Assembly: GCA_045133615.1 (NCBI GenBank)
Contig: JBGUUQ010000015.1
Location: 1-35,860 of the forward strand
Length of the DNA stretch: 35,860 nucleotides
Origin: M3 sp045133615
GTDB taxonomy: Bacteria; Bacteroidota; Bacteroidia; Bacteroidales; Muribaculaceae
Direction of reading: 5' to 3'
Within the stretch, counting starts at the first letter, position 1. The number at the start of each line of letters is the position of its first letter. The notes beneath the pieces are model-generated. The model searched no databases. It saw only the letters and a program-made list of their open reading frames with translations, and was not told the DNA's origin. Of this stretch, positions 23,310 to 30,180 are shown in pieces. Made by a program: the position numbers and the translations under genes.

Positions 23310-23489
23310 ATGAGCATCATCAAACATGGCCATGGCGTATGCACGGACGATGCCAAAATCAGAAACATCGAAAGTGTCAAAGCCTTGGTCGCCACAGCCC
23401 CCAAGCTACAGACAAGACTCGCAAATGACATCGCTGACATCGAAGCCGAGACCAATGACATCAACGAGAAAACCATCGAATGGGACTGA
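23310..23489 (+). CDS. Small helical protein, 59 aa
   Basis: MSIIKHGHGVCTDDAKI followed by an amphipathic helix rich in Asp, Glu, Asn and Ile (residues 20-59), suggestive of a short coiled coil. GAAAGGGATG precedes the ATG and the next gene follows after 4 nt. No family recognised. Confidence 0.6.
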   Translation: MSIIKHGHGVCTDDAKIRNIESVKALVATAPKLQTRLANDIADIEAETNDINEKTIEWD

Positions 23490-23493
23490 TGGC

Positions 23494-24027
23494 ATGAAGA
23501 AAATCATACAAAAAATGACTCGATTCATGCTGCTATATAAAGCAGCACGGGTCACCATGGTACAACTGTTCGTAACCGTGATGATATTGTCTTGCATCAC
23601 CCCGTTCCTACTGGTGACAAACCAAAAAATTGACAAGCTGGAAAACGAAGCTATCGATGCTGGCTACAGCCAACGCACGGAAATCAAGATGCAGGATATC
23701 ACACCTATAAGCGATAATACCTATTATCTAGTCACAACCGAAACGGATAGCTTCGTAATGCCAGCCGATGTCAAAAACAGCGACTTGCTGAAAGTCAATG
23801 CCCGGCTGGTCATATTCTACGAAAATTACACCGGTATCGGAACAAGTCACAGCTTGGATGTATACGCGGTCATAAAATCAAACCATTGGTTGTACATGCT
23901 ATGGCTCGTCGCCTGCGGCGTCGTCATCATTGCCATCACAGTCAATACAATCGTTTTGACGGTCGTTGAAATCAAAGACCGAGCTGTGCTAACCCGCAAA
24001 TCACAAATTACCAATCCATCCCGCTGA
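23494..24027 (+). CDS. Two-pass membrane protein, 177 aa
   Basis: Hydrophobic helix at about 22-43 (MVQLFVTVMILSCITPFLLV), an extracytoplasmic beta-rich domain to about residue 130, and a second helix at about 131-156 (MLWLVACGVVIIAITVNTIV), both termini inside. The real ATG is 23494; longer in-frame readings overlap the previous gene. The ribosome site is poor, consistent with coupling. No family recognised. Confidence 0.7.
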   Translation: MKKIIQKMTRFMLLYKAARVTMVQLFVTVMILSCITPFLLVTNQKIDKLENEAIDAGYSQRTEIKMQDITPISDNTYYLVTTETDSFVMPADVKNSDLLKVNARLVIFYENYTGIGTSHSLDVYAVIKSNHWLYMLWLVACGVVIIAITVNTIVLTVVEIKDRAVLTRKSQITNPSR

Positions 24028-24048
24028 TTCCAGAAAGGAGACCGTCAC

Positions 24049-24687
24049 ATGCCACGCCATGATGCACATGTGCTGCTCATGCTAACCAAAAGCATCAGCT
24101 TAAAGGCCATCATCGAGGTCGCCGTACTGAACACCTACGCCACGCTGGAACAAGCGAAGGCTGGTCTACAGTACGAATATGATATCGACATGGCTGAAAA
24201 CGCAAACCCGGATGACCCGACCACACATCCCGTCTGGCTGAACGATGACCATACGGAACTGAGATGCTCTCCCGGATGCAACACCGACCACGAAACCATC
24301 GTGACCATCGACTCCGGCGCATACTATCACGACAAGGACGAACCTTGCATCAAGTACGAGCTGACCGAGAATAGTGGTCCAACAATCGATAACCGACACG
24401 AGTTCCAGCTTCATGACTCGCTTTGTTTCAACTGCAGCGACGAAGCCGGTAATCTCCGCATCGTTCGTGGTGATTTAATCGCCATGTCAACCGGACATGA
24501 CAATACCGTAACCATCGGAAAACTGCAGCATCTCATAGACGAAGAAACCGGTGAGACATTTATCCCGAAAGGCGCCGAGCTTGCCGACACACCCATCACC
24601 ATGAGTGTGCCGTTCAAAGACCTGTATTTCACGCCCGAAGCCGCAATTGCGGCCCGAATGCATGAAAGTGAGGCCGACCATGCCTAA
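24049..24687 (+). CDS. Hypothetical protein, 212 aa, with C-terminal barrel-like module
   Basis: Residues 1-100 include a Cys pair in SPGCN and a cluster of Asp/His. The second half (SLCFNCSDEAGNLRIVRGDL ... FKDLYFTPEAAIAARM) resembles the barrel-plus-helix layout of family C (the ELYLTHEACEAAL ending at 29594). GAAAGGAG precedes ATG. Overlaps the next gene by 8 nt. Confidence 0.65.
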   Translation: MPRHDAHVLLMLTKSISLKAIIEVAVLNTYATLEQAKAGLQYEYDIDMAENANPDDPTTHPVWLNDDHTELRCSPGCNTDHETIVTIDSGAYYHDKDEPCIKYELTENSGPTIDNRHEFQLHDSLCFNCSDEAGNLRIVRGDLIAMSTGHDNTVTIGKLQHLIDEETGETFIPKGAELADTPITMSVPFKDLYFTPEAAIAARMHESEADHA

Positions 24688-25147
24688 CTTCCAACTCGAC
24701 CAAACCGTATACTTTCAGGATAAAATGGATGGCGATTTGTGCTATGGCACCATCGCATCCATATCCCGAAACCGTCAGACCAAAGCAGTAATGCTTGGAC
24801 TTGACGACATTTATGTCATCAACACCATCGGCAAACCTGTCAACAAGAAATACAGTCAAGCTACGGTCAATGCAGAAGACTGCTGTGATGAACTCACAGA
24901 GCTGAAAGACTGGATTCGCATCAAGACCGAATCGGAACGGGATGTCTACAGAAACAGAATCAACTCTGTCGAAGACCTAATTCACTTCGTACTGAACAAC
25001 GATGTCTCCGGCCAGTCGTTCAATGTCGAAATCGATGACCCGCATAAAATTCATGAAATTGAAAATAAACGTGCGGTTTTCGTCGAAAAAGCAACAGAAC
25101 TGCTCGGTCTGCAAAATCTGCAGGTCGAGCTTTCTTGCAACCACTAA
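24680..25147 (+). CDS. Family B protein, 155 aa
   Basis: Barrel-like start FQLDQTVYFQDKMDGDLCYG, charged helix, and family tail YRNRINSVEDLIHFVLNNDVS with an insertion, ending EKATELLGL. GTGAGG precedes ATG 24680. Separated from the tandem trio at 20586-21832 by other genes, so family B has spread within the region. Last gene before the lipoprotein unit. Confidence 0.7.
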   Translation: MPNFQLDQTVYFQDKMDGDLCYGTIASISRNRQTKAVMLGLDDIYVINTIGKPVNKKYSQATVNAEDCCDELTELKDWIRIKTESERDVYRNRINSVEDLIHFVLNNDVSGQSFNVEIDDPHKIHEIENKRAVFVEKATELLGLQNLQVELSCNH

Positions 25148-25194
25148 TCGCCCAAAAAAGTATAATCAAAAAATTCAACAACGAAAGAGAGATT

Positions 25195-26532
25195 ATGATG
25201 AAGCGCTTTACATCTATCCTGCTCGCAATTTGTCTCTGCATCATCTGCATCGGTTGCGGCATCAACACAACCGCGCAAACCACTGACCCTACAAACGTAA
25301 TGCCCTCGTTCGCCCAACCTACCGATGATACCACCGCACCTGACGGCCCGGATGACATCGGAAACGGCGGTGCACCCGAAACCGAACCGGATATGAATGC
25401 AACCACCAATCCCACCGAGGCGCCTACCGTGTCTACAGAACCACCCGCGCCTGCAACGGAGGCGACTGACCCGATTGCAGAACCTACGGAAAAACCGACT
25501 GAACCTGAGACCAAACCCACTGAAAAGCCCACGGCGCCTGCAGACACCTATCAGGATGTAGACGAAACCGTATACGCCAACACAACTGTAAATATCCGAA
25601 GCGGCCCCGGCTCAAATTACGAAAAGCTCGGCACACTGCATTACGGCGAATCCATCACCCGAACAGGCATCGGTTCCGGCAATTGGGACCGCGTGGAATA
25701 CAACGGACAGACGGCCTATATGTACAGCGATTATATCCAGAAGGAAAAGCCTTCTGTCGCAAACACGGGCAATTACCCCATGTCCTATTCCGACGGCTCC
25801 TGTACCATCACAATTTATCGCGAATGGTGGGATGCCGATGGCGATGACAGCAAGAGAAGCGACGGCGCATGGTGCTACGCAGCCCATGTGACATTCTCGG
25901 ATTATACCCGTCTGGGAACTTCTTGTGCCAACGGTAGCTACGGCTGCGGATATGAAACCACATCCGGCGCAGCAAGCCGCCTCGGCGCCATTTTGTGTGT
26001 CAACGGACCATACCATTCCACAGATTTGGGATATACCACCGTCCGTGACGGTGTTCTGTGGGAAGGCGCAGGCAGACCGAACTCATGGTGCCCTGCTGTT
26101 TACAGCAAAAATAATGGCCTGCTGCTCAGCGCATGGGAATCTGATGGAACGCCCGGTGTCTCCGGCGGCAACTTCGAAGAACTCGTTGCCGATGGTACGG
26201 TTACCGATAATTTCAGCTTCGGTCCACCCATTCTGTCCAGCGGTTCCAACTGGTGCAGTTCTGATTCCTACGGACGCGCACAGCGAACTTTCATTGGAAC
26301 CAACGGCAACCCCGGCGATATCTGGATTGTTGTTTCCGACGGCCGTTACAACGACGGTGAATCCGCCGGTCTGAACGGCTATCAGATGGCCGAATATCTG
26401 ATTTCCAAGGGCTGTATCTTCGGCGTGCCTCTGGATGGCGGCGGCAGCTCCACGATGGTGTTCCGTGGCAGTGTCCTGAACGCAGCTCGTGGCAACCAGC
26501 GCGCTGTCGTTGACTTCCTGTATTTCAAGTGA
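25195..26532 (+). CDS. Lipoprotein with SH3 and phosphodiester glycosidase (NAGPA/DUF2233) domains
   Basis: A 445-residue exported protein: N-terminal helix with Cys-21 as probable lipidation site (ICIGC, a non-canonical lipobox), Thr/Pro/Glu-rich wall-spanning linker (22-118), a bacterial SH3 domain (about 125-185; NTTVNIRSGPGSNYEKLG) and a phosphodiester glycosidase domain (about 195-445) ending in PLDGGGSSTMVF, its signature. The family cleaves GlcNAc-1-phosphodiester-type bonds; bacterial members are linked to wall or exopolysaccharide processing. With the lysozyme and SleB it forms a cell-envelope set. A TATAAT lies at about 25161 but no good -35 is visible. AAAGAGAG precedes twin ATGs. 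Confidence 0.9.
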   Translation: MMKRFTSILLAICLCIICIGCGINTTAQTTDPTNVMPSFAQPTDDTTAPDGPDDIGNGGAPETEPDMNATTNPTEAPTVSTEPPAPATEATDPIAEPTEKPTEPETKPTEKPTAPADTYQDVDETVYANTTVNIRSGPGSNYEKLGTLHYGESITRTGIGSGNWDRVEYNGQTAYMYSDYIQKEKPSVANTGNYPMSYSDGSCTITIYREWWDADGDDSKRSDGAWCYAAHVTFSDYTRLGTSCANGSYGCGYETTSGAASRLGAILCVNGPYHSTDLGYTTVRDGVLWEGAGRPNSWCPAVYSKNNGLLLSAWESDGTPGVSGGNFEELVADGTVTDNFSFGPPILSSGSNWCSSDSYGRAQRTFIGTNGNPGDIWIVVSDGRYNDGESAGLNGYQMAEYLISKGCIFGVPLDGGGSSTMVFRGSVLNAARGNQRAVVDFLYFK

Positions 26533-26705
26533 CATACCGCCAGAAAGCCGAACAGTTGCTCATGGCGCACTTCGGCGTCAGCAACCGTGCGGCAGCAGAC
26601 ATCATCCAACTGATTGATACCGAGGGGGAATACACCCCTCGGGTCATGCCTGTCTTGAATGCGCCCGAAGACGCAGAAGATTGGGATGGCGAAATCCCCG
26701 AATGA
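26529..26705 (+). CDS. Small coupled hypothetical protein, 58 aa
   Basis: GTG start overlapping the lipoprotein stop (GTGA). Helical N terminus RQKAEQLLMAHFGVSNRAAA, UBA-like in outline, then an acidic tail (EDAEDWDGEIPE). No separate ribosome site, so expression would depend on coupling. The acidic tail is shared in style with the next ORF. Confidence 0.5.
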   Translation: MTYRQKAEQLLMAHFGVSNRAAADIIQLIDTEGEYTPRVMPVLNAPEDAEDWDGEIPE

Positions 26706-26732
26706 AATCTGTCATAACAGGATGTGATTCCA

Positions 26733-26876
26733 ATGCCCAGCCTGCTCGGAAACCCCGAATGGAAAGAACAAAGTCATCTGAACGACGACTATGTTCCAGA
26801 AGACGAACAAGACTTGTCGCCATTCGATGACGATTATGTCAAAGAGGAATACCGGTCAGATGACGACGATGACTAA
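26733..26876 (+). CDS. Very acidic small protein, 47 aa
   Basis: 18 of 47 residues are Asp or Glu, against four Lys/Arg/His, ending in five Asp. AGGATGTG precedes the ATG at about 6 nt. Strongly acidic small phage proteins are sometimes DNA mimics that block host DNA-binding enzymes, but there is no direct sequence match. A terminator follows at 26910. Confidence 0.55.
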   Translation: MPSLLGNPEWKEQSHLNDDYVPEDEQDLSPFDDDYVKEEYRSDDDDD

Positions 26877-26909
26877 CCCCCGCCACTGACCCGTAAATAA
26901 AATTAAGTC

Positions 26910-26938
26910 AACCCGCCCGAAAGGGCGGGTTCTTTCTT
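26910..26938 (+). terminator. Intrinsic terminator
   Basis: ACCCGCCC-GAAA-GGGCGGGT, an 8-bp stem with a GNRA tetraloop, followed by TCTTTCTT. Confidence 0.85.
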
Positions 26939-26964
26939 AATTCAAGCAGAAAGGACTGATTCTC

Positions 26965-27231
26965 ATGAAAAATCTGAGGCCCACACAGCTTTGCAAAGCC
27001 ATTGTCTTCGGTCTGGGCGAATTCGAACAAATCGTTCGTACCGTCATGCCCGGAACAAATGTCCACTGCAGCCTTGACGGGCTGTCATACTCAAACCCCG
27101 ATATGCTCGATGTCGACGAGGACGAACTGCGAACGAAGCTGGCAAACTATTTCGATATCGCCGAAATCTCGTCCATCCATGCAGATGACTGTGAAACGCC
27201 CGGCATCTGGCTCGTTTATAACGAAACTTGA
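26965..27231 (+). CDS. Hypothetical protein, 88 aa
   Basis: Unrecognised small soluble protein (MKNLRPTQLCKAIVFGLGEF...), mainly helical with an acidic middle (DVDEDELRTKLANYF). GAAAGGA precedes ATG. No promoter seen between the terminator at 26938 and its start. Confidence 0.7.
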   Translation: MKNLRPTQLCKAIVFGLGEFEQIVRTVMPGTNVHCSLDGLSYSNPDMLDVDEDELRTKLANYFDIAEISSIHADDCETPGIWLVYNET

Positions 27232-27260
27232 TACCGTCAACGAAACCGACGGTAAAAACC

Positions 27261-27389
27261 ATGCCTGTCGTCGTGCTCGCTGGCCACTCAGCGACAATTA
27301 TAAAAAATGCCGATACAGGCATCATGTACATAAATGTCGCGCACAAGCCATCTGGGCGCCCCATAGACACATATCGACAAATTCAATGA
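27261..27389 (+). CDS. Possible 42-aa ORF upstream of the Phd/HTH gene
   Basis: MPVVVLAGHSATIIKNADTG... with no clear ribosome site. It lies where a toxin partner might be expected, but is too short and matches no toxin I know. It could be a remnant or chance frame. Confidence 0.25.
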   Translation: MPVVVLAGHSATIIKNADTGIMYINVAHKPSGRPIDTYRQIQ

Positions 27390-27405
27390 ATTTTCGATTT
27401 TATAA

Positions 27406-27435
27406 TTGACATATTATCAATTAAATGATAATATG
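27406..27435 (+). promoter_or_regulatory. Promoter with perfect palindromic operator
   Basis: TTGACA (27406-27411), 17 nt, TAATAT (27429-27434). A perfect 10-bp inverted repeat CATATTATCA (27410-27419)/TGATAATATG (27426-27435) covers the spacer and -10. This is the classic layout for autorepression by the gene that follows. Confidence 0.8.
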
Positions 27436-27471
27436 TTGATATGATATTGATATAGAGAAAGGTTGGTTGTT

Positions 27472-27945
27472 ATGCCTATCATCAGACCCAGCTCCGATTT
27501 ACGGAATCATTTCAAAGACATTGAAAGGGATGCCCGTACGGGCGAACCGATTTTCCTGACCAACAAGGGCCGGGCGAGCATGGTGCTTCTGTCCAACGAA
27601 GCATATGACGCACTGTGTGCAAACACTGACAAAATCAAGGCCGGTGACATTGCTCCGTCCCCGGAACAAATGCGGATGTTCGGTGAAGTTATCGCGAATC
27701 TTATGACCGCAAGCAAGCTCACCGACGCGGACATGTCCGCAAAGACCGGCATCGACGAGGATAAGATTTACAACATCTGTGAGGGCTGTTACATGCCGGA
27801 TGACACGGAAACCAAGAAACTCGCAGATGCTCTGTATATCAAGCCTGATACTCTGTTCTATTTCATGGAAGAACACACGGACAAGACCGCAAAAGCGTTC
27901 CAGAGGGCGCTGGCAAACACGCTGGATAAGCTGGCTAAGATTTGA
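27472..27945 (+). CDS. Phd/YefM antitoxin-like domain fused to a helix-turn-helix domain
   Basis: 157 residues. Residues 1-50 match the Phd/YefM DNA-binding antitoxin fold (MPIIRPSSDLRNHFKDIERD, then EPIFLTNKGRASMVLLS and AYDAL). Residues 65-130 are an XRE-like helix-turn-helix (AKTGIDEDKIYNICEGCYMP). So it carries two DNA-binding modules, and no toxin gene is adjacent. GAGAAAGG precedes ATG 27472; a TTG three codons upstream is unlikely. The perfect operator at the promoter indicates autoregulation. It could be an orphan antitoxin that protects against host toxin-antitoxin defences, or a phage repressor. Confidence 0.8.
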   Translation: MPIIRPSSDLRNHFKDIERDARTGEPIFLTNKGRASMVLLSNEAYDALCANTDKIKAGDIAPSPEQMRMFGEVIANLMTASKLTDADMSAKTGIDEDKIYNICEGCYMPDDTETKKLADALYIKPDTLFYFMEEHTDKTAKAFQRALANTLDKLAKI

Positions 27946-27955
27946 TTCCACACTG

Positions 27956-27989
27956 ACAGACCTGTTATCAACGGGTCTGTCTTTTTTTG
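27956..27989 (+). terminator. Intrinsic terminator
   Basis: ACAGACC (27956-27962)/GGTCTGT (27974-27980) followed by CTTTTTTTG, 10 nt after the stop at 27945. Confidence 0.9.
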
Positions 27990-27998
27990 TTTATAGCC

Positions 27999-28031
27999 GG
28001 GAATTTCATTCCCCGGGTTAGCCGTTGAAAC
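27999..28031 (+). promoter_or_regulatory. Leader element, copy 3
   Basis: Stem GGGAAT-TTC-ATTCCC, then CGGGTTAGCCGTTGAAAC. It begins 10 nt after a terminator. Confidence 0.6.
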
Positions 28032-28075
28032 ACTCAGTCGAGACAACGGATGACTGAGTCAATACATCGGGGTGC
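28032..28075 (+). promoter_or_regulatory. Possible diverged leader element (8-bp hairpin)
   Basis: Perfect stem ACTCAGTC (28032-28039)/GACTGAGT (28052-28059), followed at a distance by ATCGGGGTGCGATAAC. Resembles the leader layout but lacks TTGAAC. Confidence 0.35.
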
Positions 28076-28103
28076 GATAACAGATTGCAACTACAGGCAC
28101 ATC

Positions 28104-28136
28104 GGTAATTTCATTACCCCGAGTTCAGCATTGAAC
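28104..28136 (+). promoter_or_regulatory. Leader element, copy 4
   Basis: Stem GGTAAT-TTC-ATTACC, then CCGAGTTCAGCATTGAAC, ending 40 nt before the next ATG. The hairpin differs from copy 3 by compensated changes while loop TTC and 3' tail are kept. Confidence 0.6.
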
Positions 28137-28176
28137 GGATAAACACAATGGGTTGTATCTACGGAGGGATATATAT

Positions 28177-28467
28177 ATGACAGAGAGAATTCTTGCGGTC
28201 GGCAAAACCGTGTACTACAAAACACGGAACAACCGTGCCGGTCGAGGTGTCATCAAGAGCATCGCCGGTGGTTGCGCTGTGCTGGAATACCGCATTCAGA
28301 CTCGGCAAATCAACCAAGTTCGTGAGGTTGTCCGGTCCGTGAACGAACTGTTCGCAACTGCAGAAGAATGTGAGGCGTTCATCAACTCTGGTAGCGGCAT
28401 GGGTGTACCGACTGAGAAGGTCTACAACCAGTTCTACTGGATTAAGGTGCCTCAGGGGAACCCGTAA
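28177..28467 (+). CDS. Family C barrel protein, 96 aa
   Basis: AVGKTVYYKTRNNRAGRGVI, a strand-turn-strand barrel start, then AVLEYRIQ and a C-terminal helix with ELFATAEECEAF. The same order occurs at 28567 and twice in 29594. GGAGGG precedes ATG 28177. Basic overall, which fits nucleic acid binding but does not prove it. Terminator hairpin overlaps its stop codon. Confidence 0.7.
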   Translation: MTERILAVGKTVYYKTRNNRAGRGVIKSIAGGCAVLEYRIQTRQINQVREVVRSVNELFATAEECEAFINSGSGMGVPTEKVYNQFYWIKVPQGNP

Positions 28468-28486
28468 CACGGGTTCCCTTTCTTTT
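28456..28486 (+). terminator. Intrinsic terminator overlapping a stop codon
   Basis: GGGAACCC/GGGTTCCC followed by TTTCTTTT; the TAA at 28465-28467 lies in the loop, so translating ribosomes would reach into the hairpin. Confidence 0.8.
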
Positions 28487-28566
28487 GTGCGACCTGAAAA
28501 TAAAACGCCTGTGACTGTCATGACCTGACAGCAAGTGCATCACAAAAACAAAAAGGGGAGAAAATC

Positions 28567-28980
28567 ATGAATATGCAAACTGCAATTGGCTGTGATGCCC
28601 GATACACCGGAAAAACATCCGGTCTATATCATTACGCAGTCATCAAATCCATCAAGGGTGATACCGCTGAACTGACATTCACCAAGAAAGATAAGACCGT
28701 CGTGAGTTTCCACAGACTGCTGTCTGAGCTGATTATCTTCGCTAAGCCCGAGCGGATTGCCATTGGCGATACCGTGTACTATTGGAGCAACCGGCCCGTC
28801 TGTTACCATCCGGCCAGAATTGAAGACATCGAAAGCGACCCGGTGAACGGAACGGTCATCCGACTCCATGCCATGGAATTTGGCAAACCCGTGAACTTCG
28901 AAAAATCTATGTCTGGCATAAGGACACCTTGGGTTTTCGATGAAAAGCATAACGAATTTATCAACATCAAACTGCCATAA
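28567..28980 (+). CDS. Family C barrel protein, 137 aa
   Basis: Two successive barrel-like units: residues 5-60 (AIGCDARYTGKTSGLYHYAV then TVVSFHRLLSELIIF) and 60-137 (RIAIGDTVYYWSNRPVC). AGGGGAG precedes ATG. No terminator directly after it; the next gene starts 15 nt downstream. Confidence 0.7.
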   Translation: MNMQTAIGCDARYTGKTSGLYHYAVIKSIKGDTAELTFTKKDKTVVSFHRLLSELIIFAKPERIAIGDTVYYWSNRPVCYHPARIEDIESDPVNGTVIRLHAMEFGKPVNFEKSMSGIRTPWVFDEKHNEFINIKLP

Positions 28981-28995
28981 GAAAGGACCGTCATC

Positions 28996-29214
28996 ATGAA
29001 AAACCAATACTGGTACTCCAAAGCCGCATGGAACCACGAAAATCACCGCAGCACTAAGACCTGCCATAGAGAGGTTCTGGTCAATGGCAAATGGAAACAG
29101 TTCACATGTCATACAGACCAGCCGACCGGCACCTATGATTGGGACGATGCCGTTTTGGTCGCAGAATCCAACACCAAATTGCCAATTCGAATCAATGGCA
29201 TTTTGCAAGGTTAA
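28996..29214 (+). CDS. Hypothetical protein, 72 aa
   Basis: Small, aromatic and basic protein (MKNQYWYSKAAWNHENHRST...) with Cys at 23 and 38 and a beta-rich remainder. GAAAGGA precedes ATG. Not recognised. Terminator at 29232. Confidence 0.65.
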   Translation: MKNQYWYSKAAWNHENHRSTKTCHREVLVNGKWKQFTCHTDQPTGTYDWDDAVLVAESNTKLPIRINGILQG

Positions 29215-29231
29215 TCCAGATAACCAACAAC

Positions 29232-29260
29232 AGGCAGACCTTCGGGTCTGCCTATCTTTT
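29232..29260 (+). terminator. Intrinsic terminator
   Basis: AGGCAGACC-TTCG-GGTCTGCCT, a 9-bp stem with a UUCG tetraloop, then ATCTTTT. Confidence 0.9.
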
Positions 29261-29304
29261 CAACAAATCGAGATTTACTAAATCCAAATTTGAAATTTCA
29301 CGAA

Positions 29305-29530
29305 TGGCGATTTCATCGCCCGAGTTATCTCTTGAACAAATACGGGGAAACGGTCCGCAAAGCGGACGATGCGGCGGCTCCGCCACCCCGGGTTTGCTAT
29401 TGAACAAAAACCGATACGACTGCAGCTTCGCAGCATCGGGCGAGTTCATGACAGAACGAAGACTGACGAGGCTTGCCAATCGGCACGCCAAGAGAGACTA
29501 CTCCGTAGTCTTCGGGTGTCAATTTGAAAA
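29305..29530 (+). repeat. Tandem array of four leader elements, copies 5-8
   Basis: The 379-nt gap before the next gene holds four copies: 29305-29336 (GGCGAT-TTC-ATCGCC ... TTGAAC), 29372-29404 (GGC-rich stem, CGGGTTTGCTATTGAAC), 29419-29450 (CTGC/GCAG stem, ATCGGGCGAGTTCATGAC, diverged) and 29495-29530 (AGACTAC-TCC-GTAGTCT, TCGGGTGTCAATTTGAAA). Another stem, GTCCGC/GCGGAC, lies at 29352-29366. Stem sequences differ while the flanking bases are kept, as expected of selected RNA structure. Open frames across it lack ribosome sites. Confidence 0.6.
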
Positions 29531-29593
29531 AATGCCCAAATTCAACAAAGGGCAAATAACAAAATAAATTATGCAATCTGGGAGGATGCAATC

Positions 29594-30100
29594 ATGAAGA
29601 ATCAGAACACTACCAAGACCAACAAGCCCGCCGTCGTTATCGGCTCCGAAGTCTGCTACCGCACCAAGGCTGGCTCCTACAACCGTGCTATCGTCAAGGA
29701 CATCGTCGACTCCGAGTTCGGCCCCATGGCCGTGCTGAACAGCACCGGCAAGGATGGCAACACCATCGAGTTCCGCAAGCTGGTCAAGAATGTCTGGGTC
29801 TACACCGGCAAGGCTAAGGCTGCCGCTGAGTCCGAGGCTGAGGTCCCCGCCGCTGAGGGCGAACTGGCCGTCGGCGCCAAGGTCTTCTATGCCACCAAGA
29901 AGGGCAAGGTTGGCTCCGCCACCATCGCCGCTATCGAGGGCGACATGGCCACCATCAAGTACACCTTCTTCAACAACAACGGCGGTAAGCCCGTCACCAA
30001 GAAGCTGCAGCGCAACCTGTCCGAGCTGTACCTCACCCATGAGGCATGCGAGGCCGCTCTGCCCGCAGCCGAGGCTGAGGCTGAATCCGAGGTTGCATAA
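29594..30100 (+). CDS. Family C double-barrel protein, 168 aa, strongly codon-biased
   Basis: Two barrel units: residues 15-70 (VIGSEVCYRTKAGSYNRAIV) and 95-150 (AVGAKVFYATKKGKVGSATI), the second ending ELYLTHEACEAAL. A Glu/Ala-rich linker and tail (AEAEAESEVA) frame them. Its codons are almost uniformly GCC, ACC, AAG, GTC and ATC, unlike neighbouring genes, a sign of selection for very high expression. Preceded by a perfect GGGAGG site and four leader elements, and followed by a terminator. Probably an abundant small basic/acidic nucleic-acid-associated protein; function unknown. Confidence 0.75.
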   Translation: MKNQNTTKTNKPAVVIGSEVCYRTKAGSYNRAIVKDIVDSEFGPMAVLNSTGKDGNTIEFRKLVKNVWVYTGKAKAAAESEAEVPAAEGELAVGAKVFYATKKGKVGSATIAAIEGDMATIKYTFFNNNGGKPVTKKLQRNLSELYLTHEACEAALPAAEAEAESEVA

Positions 30101-30106
30101 ACCAGC

Positions 30107-30137
30107 AAAGGGAACCTTTCGGGGTTCCCTTTCTTTT
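30107..30137 (+). terminator. Intrinsic terminator
   Basis: AAAGGGAACC/GGTTCCCTTT with a short loop, then CTTTT. Confidence 0.9.
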
Positions 30138-30144
30138 ACAGCTA

Positions 30145-30153
30145 TGATATAAT
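30145..30153 (+). promoter_or_regulatory. Extended -10 promoter element
   Basis: TGATATAAT, an extended -10 without a clear -35, between the terminator at 30137 and the start at 30181. Confidence 0.45.
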
Positions 30154-30180
30154 CATACCGAAACTACAGGAGGTAGCGAT

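Noticed and set aside
27999..29530. CRISPR-like array from regularly placed hairpins
   Set aside because: The repeated units vary in stem sequence, have irregular spacing and no unique spacers of constant length; they behave as RNA leader elements.
29139..29567. 142-codon open frame on the plus strand
   Set aside because: It starts inside another gene, crosses a strong terminator and the four leader hairpins, and has no ribosome site.
29519..30040. Minus-strand 173-codon frame opposite the codon-biased gene
   Set aside because: It is a shadow produced by the strong codon bias of the plus-strand gene 29594-30100 and has no ribosome site.
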